Assembly (NCBI RefSeq): GCF_000427865.1
Contig: NZ_ATYV01000022.1
Location: 1-51,070, forward strand
Source: Corynebacterium sputi DSM 45148
GTDB taxonomy: Bacteria > Actinomycetota > Actinomycetes > Mycobacteriales > Mycobacteriaceae
DNA length: 51,070 nucleotides
Direction: 5' to 3'
Positions within the stretch are counted from its first letter, which is position 1. Each line of letters opens with the position of its first letter. The notes under the pieces are model-generated. The model did not search any database. It was not told where the DNA came from and saw only the letters and a list, made by a program, of their open reading frames with translations. Below are positions 35,248-43,352 of this stretch, one piece after another. Both the position numbers and the translations under genes were made by a program.

Positions 35248-36414
35248 TTAACTCCACAACCCACTGATCCAGTCAGTGAAGCTCGACCATGACGTGGCCA
35301 AGTTCTCCGCAAATGAGCCGTCGCCGGTTGAACCCACCACCACGACGATCGCTGCGATAGCCACCAACGCCACCAGGATCGCCCACGCAACACCGAAGCC
35401 GGACCGGTCAATGCGATACAACGATGCCACCACACTGCCGTCAACGAGCCTTCCGCCGACTTTCAAACGAGCGAGTACGGCGGAGGGCAGCGCAGGGTCG
35501 GAGGCGTCGTCGAGAAGCGTCTCCAGATCCACCGGATCTCCCACGTTGACGACCATCTCTGCCTCCAGGTGACCGGCCAGGATGAAGGCAAGATCCGTTG
35601 CAGACTCCGTCAGTGCGGGGAACGTCACGCCTTGGACATCAAGTTGCTCCAGCCGCTCCAGCCCCTCAGCGGTTCCATCGGTGGCCGCCGGGACGATGAG
35701 CTTCGCGCCGCACAGCAGCGTCTCTTCCTCCACCAGAGTCGGAGTGGCGATCACGATGGTCGGGGTGTGCTTGGCCTTGCGCACCGTGTCCGCACCCGAG
35801 TCCACACCGATGAGCACCGGGGAAAACTCAGCAATGAAGTTCCGAAGATCGTGCAAGGTCTTCGCCGCGCCCTCCCCCGGACCAACGATGACCACTTTGC
35901 GACCGCGGATTCCCTCCTCGACGTCCGGAACTCCCAGCCCGTCCAATAGCAACGGCGCCTCCGCCGAAGCATGCGCCGCGAAGTTATCCGCGAGATCCCC
36001 CATCCGCTCGGCCAAATCCGCCTGGGCGTGCACAAACTCAGACTCTGCGTATCCGACCGTTACCTGTCGGCCAGAGCCGACAAGCTGCTTCCCGACGTAC
36101 AGATCATCCTCATACACTCGCCCCGACTTTCCATCCCGGACCTGCGACACTGCATCTTCTCCGATTCCTTCGAGGAGGACGATGCCTTGTTCAGCCAGGA
36201 GCTGTGGGCCGTAGTTAGGGACTCGACCAGTGGTAAAGGCCGAGACGTTCACCACTGCAGCGGGTTTAGCGTCGCTGATCTGGCGGGCCAGACGCAACGA
36301 GATGTCCGGTGCGTCAATAACCAGGATATTTCCCTCTGAAAGCTTGCGCAGGCGACGGCGGACGGTGCCGGACACACCGGGCTCGTCCGGCACTTTCCTG
36401 GAGAAGAGACTCAT
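35248..36414 (-). CDS. steA: Cell-separation protein SteA (Rv1697-like)
   Basis: The 388-aa protein corresponds to SteA of C. glutamicum, a divisome-localised factor of the RipC-FtsEX cell-separation pathway. The N-terminal and central parts (about 1-330) are cytosolic and have Rossmann/TPK-like features (VNVSAFTTGRVPNYGPQLL, VVIVGPGEGAAKTLHDLRNF). A single transmembrane helix lies near the C-terminus (WAILVALVAIAAIVVVVG, about 341-358), followed by a short outside tail. C. glutamicum SteA works with the membrane protein SteB, encoded next door; no steB is seen here. Identification rests on sequence character and the conserved recN-steA-pyrG order. Confidence 0.8.
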   Translation of the reverse strand: MSLFSRKVPDEPGVSGTVRRRLRKLSEGNILVIDAPDISLRLARQISDAKPAAVVNVSAFTTGRVPNYGPQLLAEQGIVLLEGIGEDAVSQVRDGKSGRVYEDDLYVGKQLVGSGRQVTVGYAESEFVHAQADLAERMGDLADNFAAHASAEAPLLLDGLGVPDVEEGIRGRKVVIVGPGEGAAKTLHDLRNFIAEFSPVLIGVDSGADTVRKAKHTPTIVIATPTLVEEETLLCGAKLIVPAATDGTAEGLERLEQLDVQGVTFPALTESATDLAFILAGHLEAEMVVNVGDPVDLETLLDDASDPALPSAVLARLKVGGRLVDGSVVASLYRIDRSGFGVAWAILVALVAIAAIVVVVGSTGDGSFAENLATSWSSFTDWISGLWS

Positions 36415-36462
36415 GGCGAATAGTCTGCCACCGACTGTGGGGGCATTGTTCGACCACCTGCC

Positions 36463-38193
36463 TCACTCGCGCCGCTCAGCTCCCCACTGCGCCTTCTCTT
36501 TCTCTGCCTTAGCGAACAGATCCGAGGCATGCGCACGTCCGGATTCGGTGTCGTCGAGGCCCGCCATCATCCGGGCGAGTTCCTCAATCCGACTGCCCCG
36601 ATCAAGCTCCTGCACAGCGCTCACCACACCTCCGGTGCCCAGATCCTTGTGCACGTGCAGATGTGAATCGGCATATGCCGCTACCTGCGGCAAGTGGGTC
36701 ACCACGATCACCTGGTTCCCCAACGCCAACCTAGCCAACCGACGGCCAATCTCCACGGCGGCACGTCCGCCGACTCCGGCATCGACCTCATCGAAGACCA
36801 GAGTGCGGCCGGTATCACCACCAGCGAGGACGACCTCTAGAGCGAGCATCACACGAGAGAGCTCGCCGCCGGAGGCACTGGTTGCCAACGAGCGCGGCTC
36901 CGCACCATCGAAAGCACGAAGTCCGAATTCAACGACATCCCTGCCATCGGGACCAAACTGCGTGGCGCTGAAGATGCTGACCGACAACGAGGAATTCGGC
37001 ATCGCCAAGCCCTTGAGCTCGCTGGTGACCTGGTCCGCCAACTCCCGAGCAAGCTTGTCCCTCGAACGGGTCAGCTTCTTTGAGTGCCTCGACAGTTCCT
37101 TCTCTTCCTTGTCCACTGCCTCCGCTAGTGCTGTGAGAGCGTCCTCGGACACGTCGAGTGCCTCCAACTGACGAGAGGCCTTGTCACGCCACTTGAGCAC
37201 GCCCTCCACATCCGGCGCATATTTGCGAGTGAGACCTCGGATGTCATTGATGCGGTTCATTAAGTCATCCAGCGACTCATCCTCATCCGGAAGACCTTCG
37301 AGGAACTGGCCCAATTCCACGGAGATATCCGACAGCATGGTCGTGACCGTCGCCAGGCGCTCCTCTAGACCATCAAGCACCTCATCCTCAGTGCCGCCGA
37401 GCAGCTGCTGCGCGCGACCAAGAAGGCTCGAGGCACCATCAGTGTCATCAGTCTCTGATCCGTCGATCAGGTCCAGGGCAGAGCGGCCGGAGTCACGCAA
37501 CGTGTCCACATCTTCAACCCGACGCACCGCCGAGGTGAGCTGCTCATCTTCACCAATCTCAGGATTGACTCCGTTGATCTCTTCGATCGCGAAGCGGAGC
37601 TGATCGGCTCGCATGGCAAGTTCGCGGCGTTTCTCCGTGCGCTCGGCCAGATCTTTACGAAGCTCTCGCCACGAGCGGTAGGTGCTGCGGTACTTCTCCA
37701 GTAGTTTGCGGTGTTCCGGTCCGCCGAAACGGTCCAGCGCCGCGCGCTGCTCGTCCGCCCCGAGCAGGCGCAACTGATCATTCTGGCCGTGGATGGCGAT
37801 GACCTCGCCAGATACCTCCGCCAGAACTGCCGCAGAGGAAGTCCGTCCACCGACCCACGCCCGTGATCTGCCCTTAGTAGAAACCTGCCGTGCCAGGAGG
37901 ATCTCGTCGTTCTCGTCAGCCTCGCCGCCTGCCTCCGCGACGGTGGCGCGGACGGCGGCGACGGAGTCGTCGGGAAGCGATTCGAGGCTGATATGACCTT
38001 CGACCACTGCCTTTTGAGCACCATCACGAATGCGGCCAGGGTCGGCACGACCACCGACAAGCAGACGCAGGCCAGTGACGACCATGGTTTTACCAGCACC
38101 AGTCTCGCCGGTGAGGACGGTGAGGCCCGGACTGAATTCAACGGCGGACCCAGGTATGACACCCAGGTCGCGGATCGTCAGATCCGTCAGCAT
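36463..38193 (-). CDS. recN: DNA repair protein RecN
   Basis: The 576-aa SMC-like ATPase acts in double-strand break repair. Walker A lies at the N-terminus, TVLTGETGAGKTMVVTGL (about residues 29-46). Two long coiled-coil arms occupy about 150-370. The signature SGGELSRVMLALEVVL and Walker B TLVFDEVDAGVGG, with VVTHLPQVAAYAD, lie in the C-terminal head. Length and motifs are standard. GAGGAAG is about ten bases before the ATG, and ppnK ends seven bases upstream, so the two are one transcription unit. Confidence 0.96.
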   Translation of the reverse strand: MLTDLTIRDLGVIPGSAVEFSPGLTVLTGETGAGKTMVVTGLRLLVGGRADPGRIRDGAQKAVVEGHISLESLPDDSVAAVRATVAEAGGEADENDEILLARQVSTKGRSRAWVGGRTSSAAVLAEVSGEVIAIHGQNDQLRLLGADEQRAALDRFGGPEHRKLLEKYRSTYRSWRELRKDLAERTEKRRELAMRADQLRFAIEEINGVNPEIGEDEQLTSAVRRVEDVDTLRDSGRSALDLIDGSETDDTDGASSLLGRAQQLLGGTEDEVLDGLEERLATVTTMLSDISVELGQFLEGLPDEDESLDDLMNRINDIRGLTRKYAPDVEGVLKWRDKASRQLEALDVSEDALTALAEAVDKEEKELSRHSKKLTRSRDKLARELADQVTSELKGLAMPNSSLSVSIFSATQFGPDGRDVVEFGLRAFDGAEPRSLATSASGGELSRVMLALEVVLAGGDTGRTLVFDEVDAGVGGRAAVEIGRRLARLALGNQVIVVTHLPQVAAYADSHLHVHKDLGTGGVVSAVQELDRGSRIEELARMMAGLDDTESGRAHASDLFAKAEKEKAQWGAERRE

Positions 38194-38200
38194 CAGCAGC

Positions 38201-39109
38201 TCACTTCCTCGGGCCTCGCCATCCAGTCACCGGAAGTCGGAACTTGTGCACCAGACGGTCCGCGAACGGAACCTCGTCCAGACGCACCCACCGCACCGGC
38301 TGCGGACCACGCTTGACCTCAACACGAGATCCCGGCGGGACCTGCAGACGCTTAAAGCCGTCAAGAATTGCCTCTGCCGGCGTCGTCGTGGCTCCGGTCT
38401 CCACAGCGATGGAGGAGAACGGGGACACCACCAACGGGCGATCGAACAAGGCGTGGGCGTTGTTGGGTACCACAAGCATGGCGTCCAGTTCCGGCCACAG
38501 CACCGGACCGCCGGCGGAAAACGCATACGCCGTGGAACCGGTTGGAGTAGAGACCAACACGCCGTCACAGCCGTAAGAGCTCACCGGACGCTCATCGACT
38601 TCGAGAACGACATCGAGGACCCCACGACGGTTGAGGTTTTCCAGACTGAGCTCGTTGAGTGCCCAGCCGTCGCCGATCAGCTTTCCGTCGACATCTGTCA
38701 CCGTGATCTCAAGGGTCATCCGGTCTTCCACGCGCCAGGAGCGGTCAATGACACGGGTAATAGCCTCGGTCATCGAGTCTTGCTCCCACTCTGCAAGGAA
38801 GCCGACATGTCCCATGTTGATGCCCAGTACGGGCAGGTCATTGGCATGGGCGATGTCTGCAGCACGCAAGAACGTGCCATCGCCACCCAGCACAAGAATC
38901 AGCTCGCAGCCCTCTGCAGCCTCCGTGGAGTGCCCAAAGCGAGGGAAACTGCCCAGCACCGGGTGCTTGATCAGGGATTCTGGCCGATCGCCGGCCAACA
39001 CCCGGACCTCGATCCCCGAATCCTCCAGTAACCGCGCCGCTTCCGCGGCCGCCGCCAGGTTGGGCCTCCGTCCCGTGTGCGGGACTAGAAGTACTCGTCT
39101 GTCAGTCAC
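38201..39109 (-). CDS. ppnK: NAD kinase (ATP/polyphosphate type)
   Basis: The 302-aa enzyme phosphorylates NAD+ to NADP+, feeding the NADPH-producing gnd pathway. The hallmark GGDGT motif is at residues 75-79 (LVLGGDGTFLRAAD), followed by LGINMGHVGFLAEWE and the diphosphate-binding TPTGSTAYAFSAGGP region. Length fits mycobacterial PpnK. The start is GTG, with a perfect GAGGAGG five bases upstream. It is followed by recN. A 19-codon frame overlaps its start (see 39102-39161). Confidence 0.95.
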   Translation of the reverse strand: MTDRRVLLVPHTGRRPNLAAAAEAARLLEDSGIEVRVLAGDRPESLIKHPVLGSFPRFGHSTEAAEGCELILVLGGDGTFLRAADIAHANDLPVLGINMGHVGFLAEWEQDSMTEAITRVIDRSWRVEDRMTLEITVTDVDGKLIGDGWALNELSLENLNRRGVLDVVLEVDERPVSSYGCDGVLVSTPTGSTAYAFSAGGPVLWPELDAMLVVPNNAHALFDRPLVVSPFSSIAVETGATTTPAEAILDGFKRLQVPPGSRVEVKRGPQPVRWVRLDEVPFADRLVHKFRLPVTGWRGPRK

Positions 39110-39161
39110 GGTTCCTCCTCATGTGCTCATGTGCCGTCATGGATTCGAACATCTTTGCCAT
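39102..39161 (-). CDS. Possible 19-aa leader peptide coupled to ppnK
   Basis: An ATG at 39161 opens a 19-codon frame (MAKMFESMTAHEHMRRNRD) whose stop lies eight bases inside ppnK in another frame. Its end contains the ppnK ribosome-binding site, so translating it would unfold or expose that site. GGA lies four bases before the ATG. It is not known from relatives and may be chance; a 20-codon frame beginning GTG ACT CGC precedes it in the same gap. Confidence 0.25.
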   Translation of the reverse strand: MAKMFESMTAHEHMRRNRD

Positions 39162-39228
39162 TGTCCATTATCCAGGATTTCACCGAGCTTGCGAGTCACC
39201 GGGGTCGCATTCGGGATGTCAGCCGGAT

Positions 39229-40065
39229 CTAACCCGGCCCCTCTGCCACTGCGGTGTCCACCATGTGGCGCACTGCCTCGGAGTCCGGAGCGTTCTCTGC
39301 CCCGTCCTTGACCAGCCATAGGAAGAATTCAACGTTGCCGCTAGGGCCCGGCAACGGGCTCGCCACAACCTGCTTCAGGCTCAGTCCCAGTGCACGAGCA
39401 TCTTCGACAACATCGGCAACAACTTCTGCACGAAGTTCCGGTGAGCGAACCACTCCGCCGGAACCCAGGCGGTCCTTACCGACCTCGAACTGAGGTTTAA
39501 CCATCGGCAGAAGGTCACCGCCAGGCTCGATGCACGCGGCGATTGCCGGCAGAACCAACTTCAAAGAAATGAACGACAGGTCGCCGACCATGACGTCAGC
39601 TGTTCCGCCCATCGCCTCAGGCTCCAGGAACCGGACGTTGGTCCGGTCCAGAACTGTGACGCGGTCGTCGTTCTGAAGGCGCCAAATGAGCTGCCCGTAA
39701 CCGACATCCGCGGCGATGACTTCCGTCGCCCCACGACGCAAACACACGTCAGTAAAACCACCGGTAGACGCACCTGCATCGAGGATCCTCCGGCCGGCGA
39801 CCGTCAGGCCATTCGGTTCGAAGGCTTCGAGTGCGCCGAGGAGCTTATGTGCACCCCGAGAGGCCCACCCTTCTTCCTCGTCCACACCCGTGACCCGGAT
39901 CGAAACATCTCCGGTGACGCCAGTGGCAGGCTTAATCGCTTTCATGCCATTGACCTCTACGTGGCCGTCGCGAATCAGGTCCGTTGCATGCTCCCTCGAC
40001 CGGGCGATCTTGCGCCGCACCATCTCCGCGTCGAGCCGCCGTCGACCCGCACCTTTAGACCCCAC
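39229..40065 (-). CDS. tlyA: 16S/23S rRNA 2'-O-methyltransferase TlyA
   Basis: The 278-aa enzyme methylates ribose in helices of both 16S and 23S rRNA, and its presence makes ribosomes sensitive to capreomycin in M. tuberculosis. The N-terminal S4 RNA-binding domain (about 10-70) contains RRLDAEMVRRKIARSREHA. The FtsJ-like domain has the SAM motif ILDAGASTGGFTDVCLRRGA and the conserved VGDLSFISL and VKPQFEVGKD, which include Asp and Lys of the catalytic tetrad. The start is GTG 40065, with AAGGAGG eight bases upstream; the longer frame upstream is not homologous. It overlaps the 53-aa gene by 11 bases. Despite older annotations it is not a hemolysin. Confidence 0.93.
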   Translation of the reverse strand: MGSKGAGRRRLDAEMVRRKIARSREHATDLIRDGHVEVNGMKAIKPATGVTGDVSIRVTGVDEEEGWASRGAHKLLGALEAFEPNGLTVAGRRILDAGASTGGFTDVCLRRGATEVIAADVGYGQLIWRLQNDDRVTVLDRTNVRFLEPEAMGGTADVMVGDLSFISLKLVLPAIAACIEPGGDLLPMVKPQFEVGKDRLGSGGVVRSPELRAEVVADVVEDARALGLSLKQVVASPLPGPSGNVEFFLWLVKDGAENAPDSEAVRHMVDTAVAEGPG

Positions 40066-40216
40066 CGTCGCCTCCTTCACCAAGTGCCTCCCGGAGCACC
40101 TGGTGGGCCCGCTCCAGTTTTTCGGCACGGTCATCCACGGTTGCCGCCGGGGTCTGCATGACCCGGTCGTATCGGACGGTCACCGATTCTAGTCCGGGAA
40201 CAGGCCCGGGAATCAT
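40055..40216 (-). CDS. Small conserved protein, 53 aa (Rv1693-like position)
   Basis: The frame begins with an ATG overlapping the HAD stop codon (ATGA at 40216-40213) and ends at a TAA inside the tlyA start region. The product is soluble: a Pro/Gly-rich start (MIPGPVPGLESVTVRYDRV), then one predicted amphipathic helix (DDRAEKLERAHQVLREALGE) and a glycine-rich tail. M. tuberculosis has a 58-aa gene of unknown function at exactly this place (Rv1693). Its codons run with the operon and it overlaps both neighbours, which argues for a real gene. No function is known. Confidence 0.65.
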   Translation of the reverse strand: MIPGPVPGLESVTVRYDRVMQTPAATVDDRAEKLERAHQVLREALGEGGDGGV

Positions 40217-41232
40217 CGCCAGTTATCCAGCGCCGACTGCGCCTGCGGCGATGCTGCGACGATCTCAATGTCGTCCGCGGCAGAATCCGGGTATGCGGCC
40301 CAGACGATCTCAGCCGCAGTAAGCAGAGCAGCCACCGCAGCCTGAGCCGGCGCCAGATCAGCCTCGCCACCGCTGAGGGTGAGCGTGGTGCCTTCGAGCG
40401 AGGCGGTGAAATCCGCCTGTGCTCTCGGCGCTGACTGCTCCGCCGGCGCCTGCAGTGCGCTCATATCTGCGCCGATCAAGCTCGGACGCTCTTCTGGAAC
40501 GGCGGTGAGCGCGTCGCGATGCCCGGAGACTCCGGTGACAACCATCAGGGTGTCCATGCCAGCGTTATTGCCGCCTCGGATGTCGGTGTTGAGCCGGTCG
40601 CCGATTGCCAATGGGCGCTCAGAGCCCGCGGCCTTAGCTGCGACATGGAACATTGCCGGCTCCGGCTTACCCGCGCTACGCGGAGTAACACCGGTAGCGC
40701 TCACGACCGCGGCGACCATCGAACCATTACCGACGAGGAAACCGCGTTCCATCGGAAGGGTGGTGTCCAGGTTCGAGGCGACATAGGTCGCACCTCGCTG
40801 GATCGCCAGGGCCGCCTCGGAGAGCTGCGCCCACCCGGTCTGCGGATTATGGCCCTGAATTACGGCGGCCGGAGCATCATCTGCAGAGTCGACCACGACA
40901 TAACCGCCATCACTGACCAGCTCACGGAAAGAGTCCGCACCCAGGACCAGGACCTTCGCACCGGGCTCCACTGTCTCTGCAAGGAGGCTCACGCCCACCT
41001 GCGCCGAGGTCAGCACATCATCCGGGACGCAGTCGTAGCCCATTCCTGCCAACTGATCGCTCACCGCAACTGGTGAGCGCGAGGCGTTGTTCGTGATGAA
41101 CTTCATCGGCAGACCGGCATCGCGGAGCGCCTCAAGCGCACCCGGAACGGGCCTGCCTCCCTCGTACACAGTTCCGTCAAGATCAAGCAGTGCGGAATCG
41201 TAGTGGGATGCGAGCGAGCCGGGTGCGGCCAT
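40213..41232 (-). CDS. HAD superfamily subfamily IIA phosphatase (NagD-like)
   Basis: The 339-aa cytosolic phosphatase has the core motif I ALLDLDGTVYEG (nucleophile and acid Asp residues), motif II FITNNASRS, and the C2-cap-containing middle region (GAKVLVLGADSFRELVSDGG). Motif III is GKPEPAMFHVAAKAA and motif IV IGDRLNTDIRGGNNAGMDTLMVVTG. An additional 80-residue C-terminal extension, rich in Ala, follows the core. It corresponds to Rv1692, reported as a glycerol-3-phosphate phosphatase; that substrate is inferred from position. GGGGGAG precedes the ATG, and the TPR gene ends three bases upstream. Confidence 0.9.
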   Translation of the reverse strand: MAAPGSLASHYDSALLDLDGTVYEGGRPVPGALEALRDAGLPMKFITNNASRSPVAVSDQLAGMGYDCVPDDVLTSAQVGVSLLAETVEPGAKVLVLGADSFRELVSDGGYVVVDSADDAPAAVIQGHNPQTGWAQLSEAALAIQRGATYVASNLDTTLPMERGFLVGNGSMVAAVVSATGVTPRSAGKPEPAMFHVAAKAAGSERPLAIGDRLNTDIRGGNNAGMDTLMVVTGVSGHRDALTAVPEERPSLIGADMSALQAPAEQSAPRAQADFTASLEGTTLTLSGGEADLAPAQAAVAALLTAAEIVWAAYPDSAADDIEIVAASPQAQSALDNWR

Positions 41233-41235
41233 GGG

Positions 41236-42426
41236 TTACTCCCCCTTCAGTTCGGAGACGCGGAGATCCGCGTCGAGCTCACCCTCGGGATCAAGTGCGA
41301 CAACGCGCTGGAACCAGACCGCAGCCTCGTCATTGCGATCAACCTCAGCCAGAGCATCTGCGTATGCGTAGAACAGGCGGACAGCCTCGGCGTCCTTGCG
41401 GTCCGGGTTCAGGTCCTGCATTTCCAGCTCGAGGACTGCTTCTTCGAGATCGCCCATGTCCCTGCGGGCACCGGCGACGACGATGGCCAGCTCAGTGCGG
41501 TCAGTCTTCGAGAGCTGCTTGGCTTCCTCGGAGCGACCCATTTCGATGGCCTTCTCCGGGCGGCCAAGGCCACGCTCACAGTCAGCCATGACGGCGAGCA
41601 TGCCCGGACCACCGGACATACGGCGGGCCGCACGGAGCTCCGAGAGAGCCTCGCGCCATTCACCTGCGTGGTACGCAGCAACGCCATTGGTCTCACGGAC
41701 CACACCAACGCGGCCGGCGCGGTCCTTAGCTGCACGAGCGTGACGCAGCGCCAGCTGAGGGTCCTCGCCGAGCAGCCCTGCTGCCATGACCATGTGCCGG
41801 GCAACGGCGGTGGCGTTGTCCTTGGACAGGCTGCGCAGGTCCTGGCGCACTGACGGGTCAAGCTCGTCGGCCTTCACGTCCTCCGGCAAGTCCGGCTCAT
41901 TGGCACGGATCTGCAGGCGCTCCTCGCGGAAACCGGGACGCTCCGGACCGGTACGCGGCCCTCTGCGGTCATCCTGTTCGCGGCCACCGCGGTTGGAGTG
42001 ACGGCGGTCCGGGCCGCCGCTGCGTCCTCCGCCACCGCCACCACGACGGTCTCCCCCACGTCCGCCGCGGAAGTCCCCATCGCGATCTCCGCGGTAGTTG
42101 CCCCCACGGTTGCCGCCGCGCGATTCACCGTCACGGCCACCGCGGTATTCACGACGATCTCCACGGGAATCCCCGTCACGAGAGCCGCGGTACTCACCAC
42201 GACGGTCTCCCCCACGGGAATCTCCATCGCGCCCACCGCGGTACTCACCTCGACGGTCTCCCCCACGGGAGTCACCGTCTCGGCCACCCCGGTAGTCGCC
42301 GCGGCTTCCGCCACTACGGCTGCCACCGCGCGACTGGCCGCCACGGTTGCCGCCTCGGGACTCGCCGCCACGGTAGTTTCCGCGGGACTCGCCACCGTCG
42401 CGACGTCGATCGTCGTGTTCAGCCAT
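41236..42426 (-). CDS. TPR protein with long N-terminal RGG/RG-repeat region
   Basis: The 396-aa protein has two very different halves. Residues about 14-165 are a disordered Arg/Gly/Asp/Ser region with repeated units of the form YRGGRDGDSRGGDRRGE and further RGG, RGN and RGD boxes. Residues about 180-396 are helical and TPR-like (ALRHARAAKDRAGRVGVVRETNG, AYHAGEWREALSELRAARR, ERGLGRPEKAIEMGRSEEA, FYAYADALAEVDRNDEAAVWFQR). Rv1691 occupies this place in M. tuberculosis. RGG regions commonly bind RNA and promote condensates; this role is inferred here. AAGGAG lies ten bases before the ATG. It is the first gene of the group running through HAD and tlyA. Confidence 0.75.
   Translation of the reverse strand: MAEHDDRRRDGGESRGNYRGGESRGGNRGGQSRGGSRSGGSRGDYRGGRDGDSRGGDRRGEYRGGRDGDSRGGDRRGEYRGSRDGDSRGDRREYRGGRDGESRGGNRGGNYRGDRDGDFRGGRGGDRRGGGGGGRSGGPDRRHSNRGGREQDDRRGPRTGPERPGFREERLQIRANEPDLPEDVKADELDPSVRQDLRSLSKDNATAVARHMVMAAGLLGEDPQLALRHARAAKDRAGRVGVVRETNGVAAYHAGEWREALSELRAARRMSGGPGMLAVMADCERGLGRPEKAIEMGRSEEAKQLSKTDRTELAIVVAGARRDMGDLEEAVLELEMQDLNPDRKDAEAVRLFYAYADALAEVDRNDEAAVWFQRVVALDPEGELDADLRVSELKGE
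42114..42297 (-). repeat. Degenerate 51-bp coding tandem repeat (RGG region)
   Basis: About three and a half copies of a 51-bp unit encode YRGGRDGDSRGGDRRGE-type peptides within the TPR gene. The last copies are degenerate and shortened. Such repeats can change copy number between strains. Confidence 0.75.
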
Positions 42427-42459
42427 CTGCTGGGAACTCCTTACTGATTAACGCATGAC

Positions 42460-42479
42460 AACGCGCCACGTGACGCGCT
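42460..42479 (-). terminator. Hairpin terminating the mrp-rnhA operon
   Basis: As minus-strand RNA the 20 bases form an eight-bp stem with a four-base loop centred on CACGTG, including wobble pairs that would be mismatches on the other strand. It lies 24 bases after the rnhA stop codon and before the RGG-TPR gene. There is only a short U run. Confidence 0.5.
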
Positions 42480-42503
42480 GCAGTTCACGGATACGCTACC
42501 AGG

Positions 42504-43352
42504 TCAGACGCCGGATGAATGAACGGCCACTAGAGTGCCGTCGCCGAACATGTCCCAGGTACAGGTAGCCACCATTCCCTGCGCGCGTGCGACGGTGACC
42601 ACCGTCGTTCCGGAGCGCGCGCCGACCTCTACCCGCGCGTCCGGGAACTGCGCCGGCAGGGTGTCGACCCCGGGGATCACCACAGCGTCGCGGGTTAGGA
42701 ATCGCGCCCGTTTGCCGTCGCCTTCCATCAGCTTCCCGACGGCCCGAGCCAACGTCCGATGCAGCGCCAACACCCGGGCTTCATCCGGCTCGTCGAAGAG
42801 CCCTTCCTGAGCGGGTTCGGGCGTGCTAGGCGCAACAGGTGCTGCGGTGGCACCGTCGGCCTGCACCGGACCGGACGCCCCGGGGAACCCTGGTCCGTGG
42901 TTGGGTGCTTCTTTGCGCTGGTACGCCCCCGCGGCGTCGCGGGCACGAACGTCTGCAGCCTCATTCAGCTCGTGGCCGGCGTGACCCTTGACCCATTCGA
43001 AGTGCACATCGCGGCCAACCATCGCCGCATCGATGCGCTGCATGAGGTCAACATTGAGGACCGGTTTGCCGTCAGACTTCTTCCAGCCCTTCTTCTTCCA
43101 GCCCTTCATCCACTTGGTCACCGAATTGATAACGTACTGCGAGTCGCAGAGGATCTCCAGGCGCTCTTCGGCCCTGTGAGCGGTGGATTCGAGCAGTTCT
43201 GCCACTGCGGTGAGTTCGCCTCGGTTGTTGGTGCTGTTGTCCCAGCCACCGGCGGCCCACGTGTCGTCGTCGATGTACCAGGCCCACCCGGCCGGTCCGG
43301 GATTGCCGAGTGCCGAGCCGTCTGCCGCCGCGATGATCGTCATGGCGGTCAT
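42504..43352 (-). CDS. rnhA: Ribonuclease HI with C-terminal extension
   Basis: The 282-aa protein has an RNase HI domain in residues about 1-155, with catalytic acids Asp in IIAAADGSALGNPG, Glu in NNRGELTAVAELL, Asp in EILCDSQYVINSV and Asp in HELNEAADVRA. The conserved basic protrusion KGWKKKGWKKSDGKP is present. It degrades the RNA strand of RNA-DNA hybrids. After a linker rich in Pro and Ala, residues about 190-282 form an extra domain with unknown role (VLALHRTLARAVGKLMEGDG, GTTVVTVARAQGM). In other actinobacteria an RNase HI is joined to a CobC phosphatase; this extension does not resemble that. The ATG overlaps the mrpE stop codon by one base (TAATG). Confidence 0.9.
   Translation of the reverse strand: MTAMTIIAAADGSALGNPGPAGWAWYIDDDTWAAGGWDNSTNNRGELTAVAELLESTAHRAEERLEILCDSQYVINSVTKWMKGWKKKGWKKSDGKPVLNVDLMQRIDAAMVGRDVHFEWVKGHAGHELNEAADVRARDAAGAYQRKEAPNHGPGFPGASGPVQADGATAAPVAPSTPEPAQEGLFDEPDEARVLALHRTLARAVGKLMEGDGKRARFLTRDAVVIPGVDTLPAQFPDARVEVGARSGTTVVTVARAQGMVATCTWDMFGDGTLVAVHSSGV

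Noticed and set aside
42114..42297. CRISPR-like repeat array
   Set aside because: The repeats are 51-bp coding units with no spacers, in frame with the RGG-TPR gene.
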